Part shown: in pieces, positions 1 through 6,729 of the stretch
Layout: every line of letters begins with the position of its first letter
Numbering within the stretch: position 1 is the first letter of the stretch
Assembly: GCA_002794515.1 (NCBI GenBank)
Contig: PGTJ01000098.1
Location: 1 to 8,245 of the forward strand
Length of the DNA: 8,245 nucleotides
Reading direction: 5' to 3'
Origin: Phototrophicales bacterium
GTDB taxonomy: Bacteria > Chloroflexota > Anaerolineae > Aggregatilineales > Phototrophicaceae
Translations under genes and position numbers: made by a program
Notes under the pieces: model-generated
Told to the model about the DNA's origin: nothing
Database searches by the model: none
What the model saw: the letters and a program-made list of their open reading frames with translations, nothing else

Positions 1-1
1 A

Positions 2-1282
2 TTGGATGATGAACTCAAATCGTGGTTGGCATTTGCCCGCCAAAAGTTAGATGAATTGGCATTGCTCAAACGGGCTATGAATGAAGGCATGAGCGCGGTA
101 GAAGGGGCATTTGCAACCAGTCGGCGTGCCATTGAAAGTTGTCGCAATTCACCCCGCACACATAATCCACAGGTGCGGGCGCGTCTGCTTGAAGTAGATG
201 AGCGCATGTTGAACCGCCACAGTGATTTCCATTCGCGCAAAATTCAACAAGCCAATCATATTGTCCTGCCGATTTTACCCACAACGACCATTGGGTCGTT
301 TCCACAAACAGCAGAAGTCCGCGCCCAACGGACAGCTTTTAACAATGGCACAATCACACAAGAGCAATATGATGCGTTCCTTAAATCAGAAATTGAACGC
401 ACCATCCGCATCCAAGAAGACATTGGTCTCGATGTGCTGGTACATGGTGAATTTGAACGCACCGATATGGTCGAATACTTTGGCGAACAGTTGACAGGCA
501 TCGCCTTCACCAAGCACGGTTGGGTGCAAAGTTATGGCTCACGCGGGGTGCGCCCACCGATTATTTATGGCGATGTCGCCCGTCCTGCGCCGATGACGGT
601 GGGCTGGTCGACTTATGCACAATCGCTGACTAATCGCCCAATGAAAGGGATGCTCACCGGTCCCGTGACGATTTTGCAATGGTCGTTTGTACGCGATGAC
701 CAACCCCGCGCCCTCACTTGCCAGCAAATCGCATTGGCATTGCGTGATGAAGTGATTGATTTACAAAATGCCGGTATTCGCATCATTCAAATTGATGAGC
801 CAGCCTTACGTGAAGGGCTACCACTCCGAAAATCGGAGCAAGAAGCCTATTTGCAATGGGCGGTGGATTGCTTCCGATTAACCGCCGCAGGTGTAGAAGA
901 TGTCACCCAAATCCATACCCACATGTGCTATGCAGAATTTAACGATATTCTCGATGCCATTGCCCGTATGGATGCCGATGTCATTTCAATTGAAGCATCG
1001 CGCTCGAAATTAGAATTGCTCCAAGCCTTTCAGCAATATCGCTATCCAAACGACATCGGACCGGGTATGTATGATATTCACTCACCCCGTGTGCCGTCTG
1101 TGGCAGAAATCGAAGCCCTTATCGTGCGTGCTTCTGAGGTTATTCCATTAACACATCTGTGGGTGAATCCAGATTGTGGCTTAAAGACACGCGGTTGGGA
1201 AGAAGTGATCGCCTCATTACGCAATATGGTAGAAGCGACACGCAAAGCACGCGAGAAATTGGCGCACTCAATCAATGCCTAA
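2..1282 (+). CDS. metE: MetE, cobalamin-independent methionine synthase, 3' part (5' end outside window)
   Basis: This is 5-methyltetrahydropteroyltriglutamate--homocysteine S-methyltransferase, which makes methionine in the cytoplasm by direct methyl transfer without B12. Only the last 426 codons are present. The TTG at base 2 is an internal Leu codon, not a start. Fragment residues 1 to about 90 are the end of the N-terminal barrel and the linker; the catalytic C-terminal barrel begins at LPTTTIGSFPQT. Clear family blocks include DVLVHGEFERTDMVEYFGE, GMLTGPVTILQWSF, IQIDEPALREGLPLR, GPGMYDIHSPRVPS and LWVNPDCGLKTRGW. The four zinc ligands are intact: fragment H307 and C309 (HTHMCY), E331 (IEASRS) and C392 (NPDCG). 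They have the same spacing as H641, C643, E665 and C726 in E. coli MetE, so the fragment starts near E. coli residue 335. The gene looks functional where visible. It is separated from the downstream iron operon by a terminator, so a functional link is not implied. Identification is very secure. Confidence 0.97.
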   Translation: MDDELKSWLAFARQKLDELALLKRAMNEGMSAVEGAFATSRRAIESCRNSPRTHNPQVRARLLEVDERMLNRHSDFHSRKIQQANHIVLPILPTTTIGSFPQTAEVRAQRTAFNNGTITQEQYDAFLKSEIERTIRIQEDIGLDVLVHGEFERTDMVEYFGEQLTGIAFTKHGWVQSYGSRGVRPPIIYGDVARPAPMTVGWSTYAQSLTNRPMKGMLTGPVTILQWSFVRDDQPRALTCQQIALALRDEVIDLQNAGIRIIQIDEPALREGLPLRKSEQEAYLQWAVDCFRLTAAGVEDVTQIHTHMCYAEFNDILDAIARMDADVISIEASRSKLELLQAFQQYRYPNDIGPGMYDIHSPRVPSVAEIEALIVRASEVIPLTHLWVNPDCGLKTRGWEEVIASLRNMVEATRKAREKLAHSINA

Positions 1283-1313
1283 TCATCAATAATGACAACT
1301 GAATATCCTCTCT

Positions 1314-1350
1314 AAAATGGCAACTCGTGGTTAGGCGATTGCCATTTTTT
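1314..1350 (+). terminator. Rho-independent terminator of metE
   Basis: A 10-bp perfect stem (AAAATGGCAA at 1314-1323 with TTGCCATTTT at 1339-1348) is extended inward, past a single bulged C, by TCG/CGA (1325-1327 with 1336-1338), leaving an 8-base loop. The 3' arm runs into a T tract (1345-1350). It begins 31 bases after the metE stop codon. The A run on the 5' side gives it some bidirectional character, but nothing converges on it here. Confidence 0.9.
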
Positions 1351-1356
1351 ATGATT

Positions 1357-1458
1357 GATAACTCCCCCCTTGTATAAACTTGTTTGTTAATAGTCTTTAC
1401 ATACCAAAGTTGATAAGGGTTTAATTCAATCTTGCAAAAAATTGATTGTGGAGTTATC
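1357..1458. repeat. 9-bp inverted repeat, arms 1357-1365 and 1450-1458
   Basis: GATAACTCC at 1357-1365 is exactly the reverse complement of GGAGTTATC at 1450-1458, with 84 bases between the arms. The pair flanks the candidate promoter. It could be two copies of a protein-binding half-site in opposite orientation, or chance. Because the left arm lies upstream of the predicted start site, it would not form an RNA hairpin in an operon transcript starting near 1432. Confidence 0.35.
1396..1425 (+). promoter_or_regulatory. Candidate sigma-70 promoter of the iron-uptake operon
   Basis: TTTACA (1396-1401) and TTTAAT (1420-1425) each match the -35 and -10 consensus at 5 of 6 positions, with an 18-base spacer. 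Transcription would start near 1432, leaving a leader of about 168 bases before the first ATG. This is the best match I found between the metE terminator and base 1600. A weaker alternative is TTGATT (1442-1447) with GATATT (1465-1470) and a 17-base spacer. TTGATAA (1410-1416) and TTTAATTCAA (1420-1429) form a poor dyad over the -10 element, where an iron-responsive repressor might bind, but it is not a recognisable Fur or DtxR box. I see no other gene in 1283-1599. Confidence 0.4.
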
Positions 1459-1585
1459 TCCCCTGATATTTCTGACATAAACATGTACAAATTCTACACA
1501 CACATCTACAAACTTCTTGTTTAATCCGCCTCGTAGAAATGCCACCTGCTATCTAGTAAGATGCTCTTGTATATTGTTTTCGCAC

Positions 1586-1592
1586 AGAAGGA
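1586..1592 (+). promoter_or_regulatory. Ribosome binding site deciding the start of the double binding protein
   Basis: AGAAGGA lies 7 bases before the ATG at 1600. An in-frame ATG at 1561 would add 13 residues in front of the signal peptide and would place this Shine-Dalgarno inside the gene, so 1600 is preferred. Confidence 0.75.
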
Positions 1593-1599
1593 TTGTTTC

Positions 1600-3444
1600 A
1601 TGTACAAGCACATATTCAGCCGTATGGTTTTGGTCTTGTTGCTCGTGATTGTTATCACCAATGTGGTGAATGCGCAACAAAACACCTGTCAGACAGGTTT
1701 TCGCCTGATTGCCCATGCAATGGGCGAGGCGTGTGTATCAGAAGATGTCCAACGGGTGGTTGTATTAGAATGGTCATATGTTGAGGATGTTCTGGCATTA
1801 GGTGTTATGCCTGTTGGTGTGGCAGATATTGATGGTTACAACAATTGGGTAAAAATCGAGCCACAACTCGATCCTACGGTTGTCGATGTTGGCACTCGTC
1901 AAGAACCCAATCTGGAAGTGATAGCATCGCTCAATCCAGACCTGATTATTGCCCCCAGTTTTCGGGTTGCCAATAATTATGAGGCGCTTCGAGCAATTGC
2001 CCCTATTCTGGTGTTTGACGCATATCCGACAGAGATTTCACACTATGATGAGATGCTGAATACCTTCACCACAATTGCCGTTGCACTCAATCGGCAAGCA
2101 CAAGCTGAGTCTGTTCTGAGCCAGATGCAAGCCTATTTTGCATCTGCCAATCAAGCCTTAGTCGATGCAGGGCGTGCAAATGAGACTTTCATCTTAGCAC
2201 AGACCTTTTTGCATAGTGATGTGCCGACTTTCCGTCTATTCACCGACAACTCCCTAGCTGTGCAGGTGTTAACACAAATTGGTCTGACCAATGCGTGGGA
2301 TGATGCCCCCCAACAATATGGTTACACAACCGTCAATTTTGAGGCATTTGCCGATATTGGCGATACCAATTTCTTTTATATCGCACAACCCGATTATCAA
2401 TCCGCATTGGTTGTATCGCCCTTATGGACTGCCTTGCCATTTGTCAATTCTGATCATGCTTATTGGCTTGGTGGGGACGTTTGGTTATTTGGTGGACCGC
2501 TTTCTATGCAAGTACTGGTCGATACAGTGTTAGATGCGATGGGTATTTCGCCTGTTGTAACCAATACCTGCGCTACAGACTTTCGTTTGGTAATTGATGC
2601 GATGGGCGAAGGTGTATGTGTGCCGCAAAATCCGAAACGAGTAGTGGCGCTATCAGAATTAGATATCGATGCGCTTCTTGCTTTGGGTATCCAACCCGTT
2701 GCTGTGACCAATGGACGCGGACAAACCACACCCCCACGATATCTCAGTCAATATCTGGGGACAGATGTTGTCTCGACAGGCACTTTCTATCAACCCAACC
2801 TCGAAATCATCCTCGCACAAAATCCAGATTTAATCCTCTTTGCAGGGTTTACAGATGCCGATGTGTTATCTCAATTGAATGCAATTGCCCCCGTATTTAA
2901 TGCCGCCACACCCGCAGAAAGCTGGCAAACTCACCTGACCCGTGTGGGCGAGGTATTCAATATGCAAGCAGAAGCCGATAGCCTCATTCAAGCCTATGAT
3001 GCACGTATTGCTCATCTGCGTGATTCACTCGCTGATGCTATAGGGGATGAATTTGTGGTTGTGCGCTGGTCTGCAGAAGGTCCTCAGATGATGGCATCAC
3101 GGGTGATTTCTATCCGCGTCCTGACCGATTTGGGTTTGGTTTTGCCCACCAATATCCCCGATTTACAAGATGGTCACGCACATACACCACCCCTTAGCCT
3201 CGAAAAATTAGATATTGTCGATGTCGATTGGGTGTTCATCGGCACATTGGCTGGCGAAGGTGATGCCGTAGATGCCTTACAAAGCGCCCTCCAAACACCG
3301 TTGTTTCAATCGTTAGATATAGTCAAAAATAACCGCTATTTCCTCATAGATGGGTCTATTTGGACGAGCTTGGGTGGATATTTGGGTGTGATGACCATCT
3401 TGGATGATATTCAAACCATCATCATTGAAAGGACGAATTCATAA
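1600..3444 (+). CDS. Secreted iron-siderophore binding protein with two tandem FecB/FhuD-type domains
   Basis: This 614-residue protein binds the ligand for a ferric-siderophore ABC importer outside the cytoplasmic membrane. Residues 1-25 form a signal peptide (basic start, hydrophobic run VLVLLLVIVI, cleavage after VNA). No lipobox is visible. Residues about 26-318 and 319-614 are two full-length type III periplasmic-binding domains, each the size of a normal single protein. Each opens with a Cys-bounded motif: C30...FRLIAHAMGEAC45 and C324...FRLVIDAMGEGVC340. Each keeps the NLE...NPDLI block (E106; E402) and a second-lobe Glu (E248 in VNFEAF; E535 in LSLEKL); acidic residues at such positions contact permease arginines in BtuF/FhuD-type systems. 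Both therefore look competent. The two halves are clearly diverged, so this is not a recent duplication. The gene is first in the operon, and its stop overlaps the next ATG by one base (TAATG). Substrate class is inferred from context; cobalamin or haem are less likely alternatives. Confidence 0.9.
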   Translation: MYKHIFSRMVLVLLLVIVITNVVNAQQNTCQTGFRLIAHAMGEACVSEDVQRVVVLEWSYVEDVLALGVMPVGVADIDGYNNWVKIEPQLDPTVVDVGTRQEPNLEVIASLNPDLIIAPSFRVANNYEALRAIAPILVFDAYPTEISHYDEMLNTFTTIAVALNRQAQAESVLSQMQAYFASANQALVDAGRANETFILAQTFLHSDVPTFRLFTDNSLAVQVLTQIGLTNAWDDAPQQYGYTTVNFEAFADIGDTNFFYIAQPDYQSALVVSPLWTALPFVNSDHAYWLGGDVWLFGGPLSMQVLVDTVLDAMGISPVVTNTCATDFRLVIDAMGEGVCVPQNPKRVVALSELDIDALLALGIQPVAVTNGRGQTTPPRYLSQYLGTDVVSTGTFYQPNLEIILAQNPDLILFAGFTDADVLSQLNAIAPVFNAATPAESWQTHLTRVGEVFNMQAEADSLIQAYDARIAHLRDSLADAIGDEFVVVRWSAEGPQMMASRVISIRVLTDLGLVLPTNIPDLQDGHAHTPPLSLEKLDIVDVDWVFIGTLAGEGDAVDALQSALQTPLFQSLDIVKNNRYFLIDGSIWTSLGGYLGVMTILDDIQTIIIERTNS

Positions 3445-3764
3445 TGCGCTATGCACAAGCCGTTGTCAGAACATCAAAAGCATCGCGTTATCTGAAAGCA
3501 TTATGCAATCATTTCGACCGCAAAGTGACTGCTACTTATGATGATAATCGTGGCTGGGTCCAATTTGGATTTGGCGAGTGTCGGATGGATGCCGATGATA
3601 CACAATTGGTGTTTGGCATTCGTGCAGAAGATGATGAACACTTTGCGCGGGTGATGTATGTGGTCAAAGATCATCTTGAACGGTTTTCGGGTGATGAAGG
3701 GCTACAAGTCGATTGGGTCGAATATCCCTTCCTCGATATACAACCACTCACGAATATACCATGA
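3444..3764 (+). CDS. DUF2218 family protein, siderophore-cluster accessory
   Basis: This 106-residue protein has no signal peptide or membrane segment, so it is probably cytoplasmic. It matches my memory of the DUF2218 family: SRYLKALCNHFDRKV (residues 14-28), YDDNRGWVQFGFGEC (32-46) and VVKDHLERFSGDEGLQVDW (73-91) are the family blocks, and the length is typical. C21, H23 and C46 might bind a metal or cofactor, but that is speculation. Family members are often encoded beside siderophore transporters and their biochemical role is not known to me. AAAGGA (3428-3433) lies 10 bases before the ATG. The start overlaps the previous stop (TAATG) and the end overlaps the next start (ATGA), so it is translated as part of the import operon. 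Its position between the binding protein and the permeases suggests a role in handling the imported complex rather than an unrelated function. Confidence 0.85.
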   Translation: MRYAQAVVRTSKASRYLKALCNHFDRKVTATYDDNRGWVQFGFGECRMDADDTQLVFGIRAEDDEHFARVMYVVKDHLERFSGDEGLQVDWVEYPFLDIQPLTNIP

Positions 3765-4831
3765 CCACTCACGCGCAGTCGATTTCACAGAATAAAACAC
3801 GCATCCTTGGTAGCCGCTTCTGGTTGCTACCAGGGGTGTTTATATTGAGCGGTATTTTAGTGGCATGTGTGCTTTGGAGCATCACATTGGGTGCGGCAGA
3901 TATTGCCCCACAAACTGTATTTGATGCCATCATCCAGAGCAATAACATGGATAATTTACAGTTGGATAGCCAAACGCGCTTTCAGTATTTGGTCATCCAA
4001 ACAGTGCGCTTTCCGCGTGTGTTGATTGGGATTGTGGTCGGCATGGCATTGGCGGTAGCTGGCGCAATCATGCAAGGTCTAACACGCAATCCATTGGCAG
4101 ATAGCGGTATTTTGGGCATCAATGCGGGCGCATCGTTTGCGGTGGTGTTGGCTGTGTTCGTATTAGGAACACCATCATTATCGACTTATGCGTATTTTGC
4201 CTTTGTCGGTGCGGGTGTTTCTGCGGTGCTTGTTTATATGCTCGGTTCGATGGGGCGTGGTGGCGCGACACCGCTACGACTCACATTGGCAGGTGTCATC
4301 CTGACGGCATTTTTATCGTCATTCACCACCGCTATTTTGATTAATGACCAACAAGCCCTCGATAAAATTCGTTTTTGGACGGCAGGGTCTTTAGCAGGGC
4401 GGGATATGTCGATATTCATACCCGTTTCTCCGTATGTTGCTGTGGGTTTGATTGGTGCATTGCTCATCAGCAGGCAAATCACCACCATCAGCTTAGGGGA
4501 TGATGTGGCAAAAGGCTTGGGACAAAATACCGCATGGATAAAAGGTGTTGCCGCGATTATTGTTGTCCTTTTAGCAGGTGGAGCGGTAGCATTAGCAGGA
4601 CCAATTGGCTTTGTTGGGTTGGTCGTTCCGCATATTGCTCGCTTCATCGCTGGGGCAGATTATCGCTGGATTATCCCTTATGCCATGCTCATCGGTGGCA
4701 TTTTGTTGACCGTAGCCGATGTATTGGCGCGAATCGTCATCCGTCCCCAAGAAGTGCCTGTTGGGCTAATGATGGCGTTATGTGGTGCGCCTTTCTTCAT
4801 TTGGTTGGCGCGGATGAGGGTGAGGCGATGA
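3761..4831 (+). CDS. FecCD-family ferric-siderophore permease, subunit 1
   Basis: This 356-residue inner-membrane permease forms half of the translocation channel of the importer. It has the usual multi-helix pattern; family members have about ten transmembrane segments, and the first here is about residues 21-42. Family hallmarks are RFPR (83-86), GAIMQGLTRNPLAD (101-114), the cytoplasmic ATPase-contact block GFVGLVVPHIAR (283-294), and the C-terminal ADVLARIVIRPQEVPVG...GAPFF stretch. The start at 3761 is chosen because it gives the ATGA overlap with the DUF2218 gene and begins a normal short cytoplasmic N-terminus; an in-frame ATG at 3713 would add 16 residues inside the previous gene. I see no good Shine-Dalgarno, so translation probably depends on coupling. 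Its partner is the following permease, which it resembles closely. I cannot tell FecC-, FhuB- or FepD-type specificity, so no symbol is given. Confidence 0.95.
   Translation: MTTHAQSISQNKTRILGSRFWLLPGVFILSGILVACVLWSITLGAADIAPQTVFDAIIQSNNMDNLQLDSQTRFQYLVIQTVRFPRVLIGIVVGMALAVAGAIMQGLTRNPLADSGILGINAGASFAVVLAVFVLGTPSLSTYAYFAFVGAGVSAVLVYMLGSMGRGGATPLRLTLAGVILTAFLSSFTTAILINDQQALDKIRFWTAGSLAGRDMSIFIPVSPYVAVGLIGALLISRQITTISLGDDVAKGLGQNTAWIKGVAAIIVVLLAGGAVALAGPIGFVGLVVPHIARFIAGADYRWIIPYAMLIGGILLTVADVLARIVIRPQEVPVGLMMALCGAPFFIWLARMRVRR
4061..4101 (+). repeat. Near-identical stretch shared with the second permease gene (copy 1)
   Basis: This encodes the GAIMQGLTRNPLAD region. It matches 5116-5156 at 38 of 41 bases: an 18-base identical block (GGCGCAATCATGCAAGGT), a 6-base stretch with three differences, then 17 identical bases. 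Confidence 0.8.
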
Positions 4832-5886
4832 TTAAACAGACATGGATAACCATCCGTACACCCCTTTTTTCTTATAAATTAGACAAACGCGCCCCATGGA
4901 TTGCTTTGCTTTTGTTGCTTTTTATGGGGATTGTGTTGGTCGCCAGCATTAGCTATGGCGAATATCATATAACCCCAACAGAAGTGCTACAAACGATGCT
5001 TGGCACATTGCCACAAGACCATCCACAATATCGCCAATTTCATTTAGTGGTATTTTCGTTTCGGCTACCTCGCATTTGGGTGGCATTTTGGGTGGGTATG
5101 GCATTAGCCACATCGGGCGCAATCATGCAAGGTATCACCCGCAATCCATTGGCAGACCCATTTTTGCTAGGCGTGAGTGGTGGCGCGGGTTTGGTGGCGG
5201 TGGCACTAATTGTGTGGATTAAAGATGTATCAACCACCGTCTTGCCTATAGCCACATTTATCGGCGCGTTGCTCACCGCTTTTATGATATATATCTTTGC
5301 ATGGAAAAATGGTGGGAGCGCACCTCTGCGCCTTATCCTCATTGGTGTGGCAATTGAGTCGGTTGTTGGGGCATTCACTCATATCATGTTGGTCTTTGGC
5401 AATATCAACCAAGTGCAACAAGCCTATGTTTGGCTCACAGGCAGTGTATACGGACGTACATGGGCGCATGTTCACACACTGGTGGGTTGGTTGATGGTGT
5501 TATTGCCAATGGCATTTTTATGTGCCAATTGGCTGAATATGCTCAATCTTGGCGATGATACCGCTAAAGGTTTGGGGATGCGCGTTGAGCGTCAACGGGT
5601 GATATTGCTGGTCATCAGTGTGGCGTTGGCGGCGGTCGCTGTGGCTGTTTCTGGCACAATTGGTTTTGTAGGATTAATTGCCCCACATATCGCACGGCGT
5701 GTGGTGGGTGCATCGCATCAGGCATTGTTGCCGATTAGCGCCTTGTTTGGGGGGGCATTATTGGTCTTGGCAGATTTAATCGGACGGTGGGTGATTTCAC
5801 CATCAGAGTTACCCATCGGCATTGTCACTGCCATGATTGGCGCACCTTATTTCTTGTATCTGTTATATCGAGGACGAAATGGCTGA
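4828..5886 (+). CDS. FecCD-family ferric-siderophore permease, subunit 2
   Basis: This 352-residue inner-membrane protein is the second half of the permease heterodimer. It carries RLPR (79-82), GAIMQGITRNPLAD (97-110), GFVGLIAPHIAR (279-290) and a C-terminal ADLIGRWVISPSELPIG...GAPYF stretch, all diagnostic of the FecCD family, on a background of many hydrophobic segments. The start at 4828 has GAGG-type purine runs just upstream and an ATGA overlap with the first permease. The open frame continues upstream to an ATG at 4534, but those 98 codons lie inside the conserved end of the first permease gene and encode a Cys/Trp/Arg-rich sequence unlike any permease, so they are not coding. The last 8 bases overlap the ATPase start. 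Length is normal and nothing is missing. Confidence 0.95.
   Translation: MIKQTWITIRTPLFSYKLDKRAPWIALLLLLFMGIVLVASISYGEYHITPTEVLQTMLGTLPQDHPQYRQFHLVVFSFRLPRIWVAFWVGMALATSGAIMQGITRNPLADPFLLGVSGGAGLVAVALIVWIKDVSTTVLPIATFIGALLTAFMIYIFAWKNGGSAPLRLILIGVAIESVVGAFTHIMLVFGNINQVQQAYVWLTGSVYGRTWAHVHTLVGWLMVLLPMAFLCANWLNMLNLGDDTAKGLGMRVERQRVILLVISVALAAVAVAVSGTIGFVGLIAPHIARRVVGASHQALLPISALFGGALLVLADLIGRWVISPSELPIGIVTAMIGAPYFLYLLYRGRNG
5116..5156 (+). repeat. Near-identical stretch shared with the first permease gene (copy 2)
   Basis: This is the counterpart of 4061-4101, in direct orientation and offset by 1055 bases. It encodes GAIMQGITRNPLAD. The silent positions are also mostly identical. Confidence 0.8.
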
Positions 5887-6724
5887 ATTACACGCACAAA
5901 ATTTGATGTTGGCTTATGATGATACCTGCATTATCCCTAATTTATCTGTGACAATTCCAGATGGACAAATTACCGTTTTGGTGGGGGCAAATGGCTGTGG
6001 CAAATCGACATTATTACGTGGCATCTCCCGTTTACTCAAGCCAAAACGAGGCTCTGTAGTGCTGGATGGTGCGGATATATGGAAGATGCCCACCAAGCAA
6101 CTCGCCAAACAATTGGGTATTTTGCCTCAAGGTCCCACCGCCCCAGAAGGGTTAACCGTGCATGAATTGGTGGCACAAGGGCGCTATCCACATCAGAGCT
6201 GGTTACAACAATGGTCACGCGAAGATGAACATGTCACCCAAGAGGCGCTGGCTATCACCAATCTGACCGATTTCGCAGATCGTCCAGTCGATACGCTCAG
6301 TGGTGGGCAACGGCAACGCGCATGGATTGCCATGACTTTGGCGCAAGATAGCGACACCATTTTGTTAGATGAACCCACCACCTTCCTCGATTTAGCCTAT
6401 CAGATTGATGTGCTAGATTTGCTCCATGACCTCAATGTAGCGCGTGGCAAAACCATCGTCATGGTATTACATGACCTGAACCATGCCTGTCGCTATGCCG
6501 ATAACCTGATTGCATTGCGTGATGGTCATATTGTGGCACAAGGCTATCCATCGGACATTGTGACTGCCGATATGGTATATGCGGTGTTTGGCATTGCCTG
6601 TACCATCATCCCAGACCCCATTACCAATACACCATTGGTCATTCCATCTAGCAAGGCGATGAACAGCAAGTCACTCACCAATTCATTTAATCCACAACCG
6701 TCCTGGGTTGCTATTAGAGGTTAA
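5879..6724 (+). CDS. ABC transporter ATP-binding protein, FecE/FepC/FhuC type
   Basis: This 281-residue cytoplasmic ATPase powers the siderophore importer as a dimer under the two permeases. All nucleotide-binding motifs are intact: Walker A GANGCGKST (36-44), Q-loop Gln84 (GILPQG), signature LSGGQRQR (140-147), Walker B ILLDEP (161-166) with catalytic E165, and H-loop H198 (VLHDLNHACRYAD). The PTTFLDLAYQIDVLDLL stretch and the C-terminal tail VYAVFGIACTIIPDP are typical of the iron-siderophore/B12 subfamily. The ATG at 5879 has GAGGA at 5870-5874 and starts with the usual AELHAQNL strand; an in-frame ATG at 5837 would add 14 residues from within the permease gene. The gene overlaps the permease by 8 bases and is followed after 5 bases by the ferredoxin-like gene. 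Confidence 0.96.
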   Translation: MAELHAQNLMLAYDDTCIIPNLSVTIPDGQITVLVGANGCGKSTLLRGISRLLKPKRGSVVLDGADIWKMPTKQLAKQLGILPQGPTAPEGLTVHELVAQGRYPHQSWLQQWSREDEHVTQEALAITNLTDFADRPVDTLSGGQRQRAWIAMTLAQDSDTILLDEPTTFLDLAYQIDVLDLLHDLNVARGKTIVMVLHDLNHACRYADNLIALRDGHIVAQGYPSDIVTADMVYAVFGIACTIIPDPITNTPLVIPSSKAMNSKSLTNSFNPQPSWVAIRG

Positions 6725-6729
6725 CGCAC

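Noticed and set aside
1272..1490. Minus-strand open frame of 72 codons covering the metE terminator and promoter region
   Set aside because: It overlaps a strong terminator and the candidate promoter, has no ribosome binding site or recognisable family, and looks like chance.
1561..1599. In-frame upstream ATG extending the double binding protein by 13 residues
   Set aside because: The Shine-Dalgarno AGAAGGA is placed for the ATG at 1600, and the extension would precede an otherwise standard signal peptide.
1483..1608. Direct repeat CATGTACAA near 1483 and 1599, and short TCTAC/GTAGA pairs in the leader
   Set aside because: The matches are 5 to 9 bases in an A/T-rich stretch and are expected by chance; no stable hairpin or terminator-like fold results.
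4234..4647. Minus-strand open frame of 137 codons opposite the first permease
   Set aside because: It is antisense to a clear FecCD gene; its Pro/Ala/Thr-rich, low-information translation is typical of a shadow frame.
4534..4827. Open frame continuing 98 codons upstream of the second permease
   Set aside because: It lies wholly inside the conserved 3' end of the first permease gene, its translation has no permease character, and the ATG at 4828 gives a normal protein with a good ribosome binding site.
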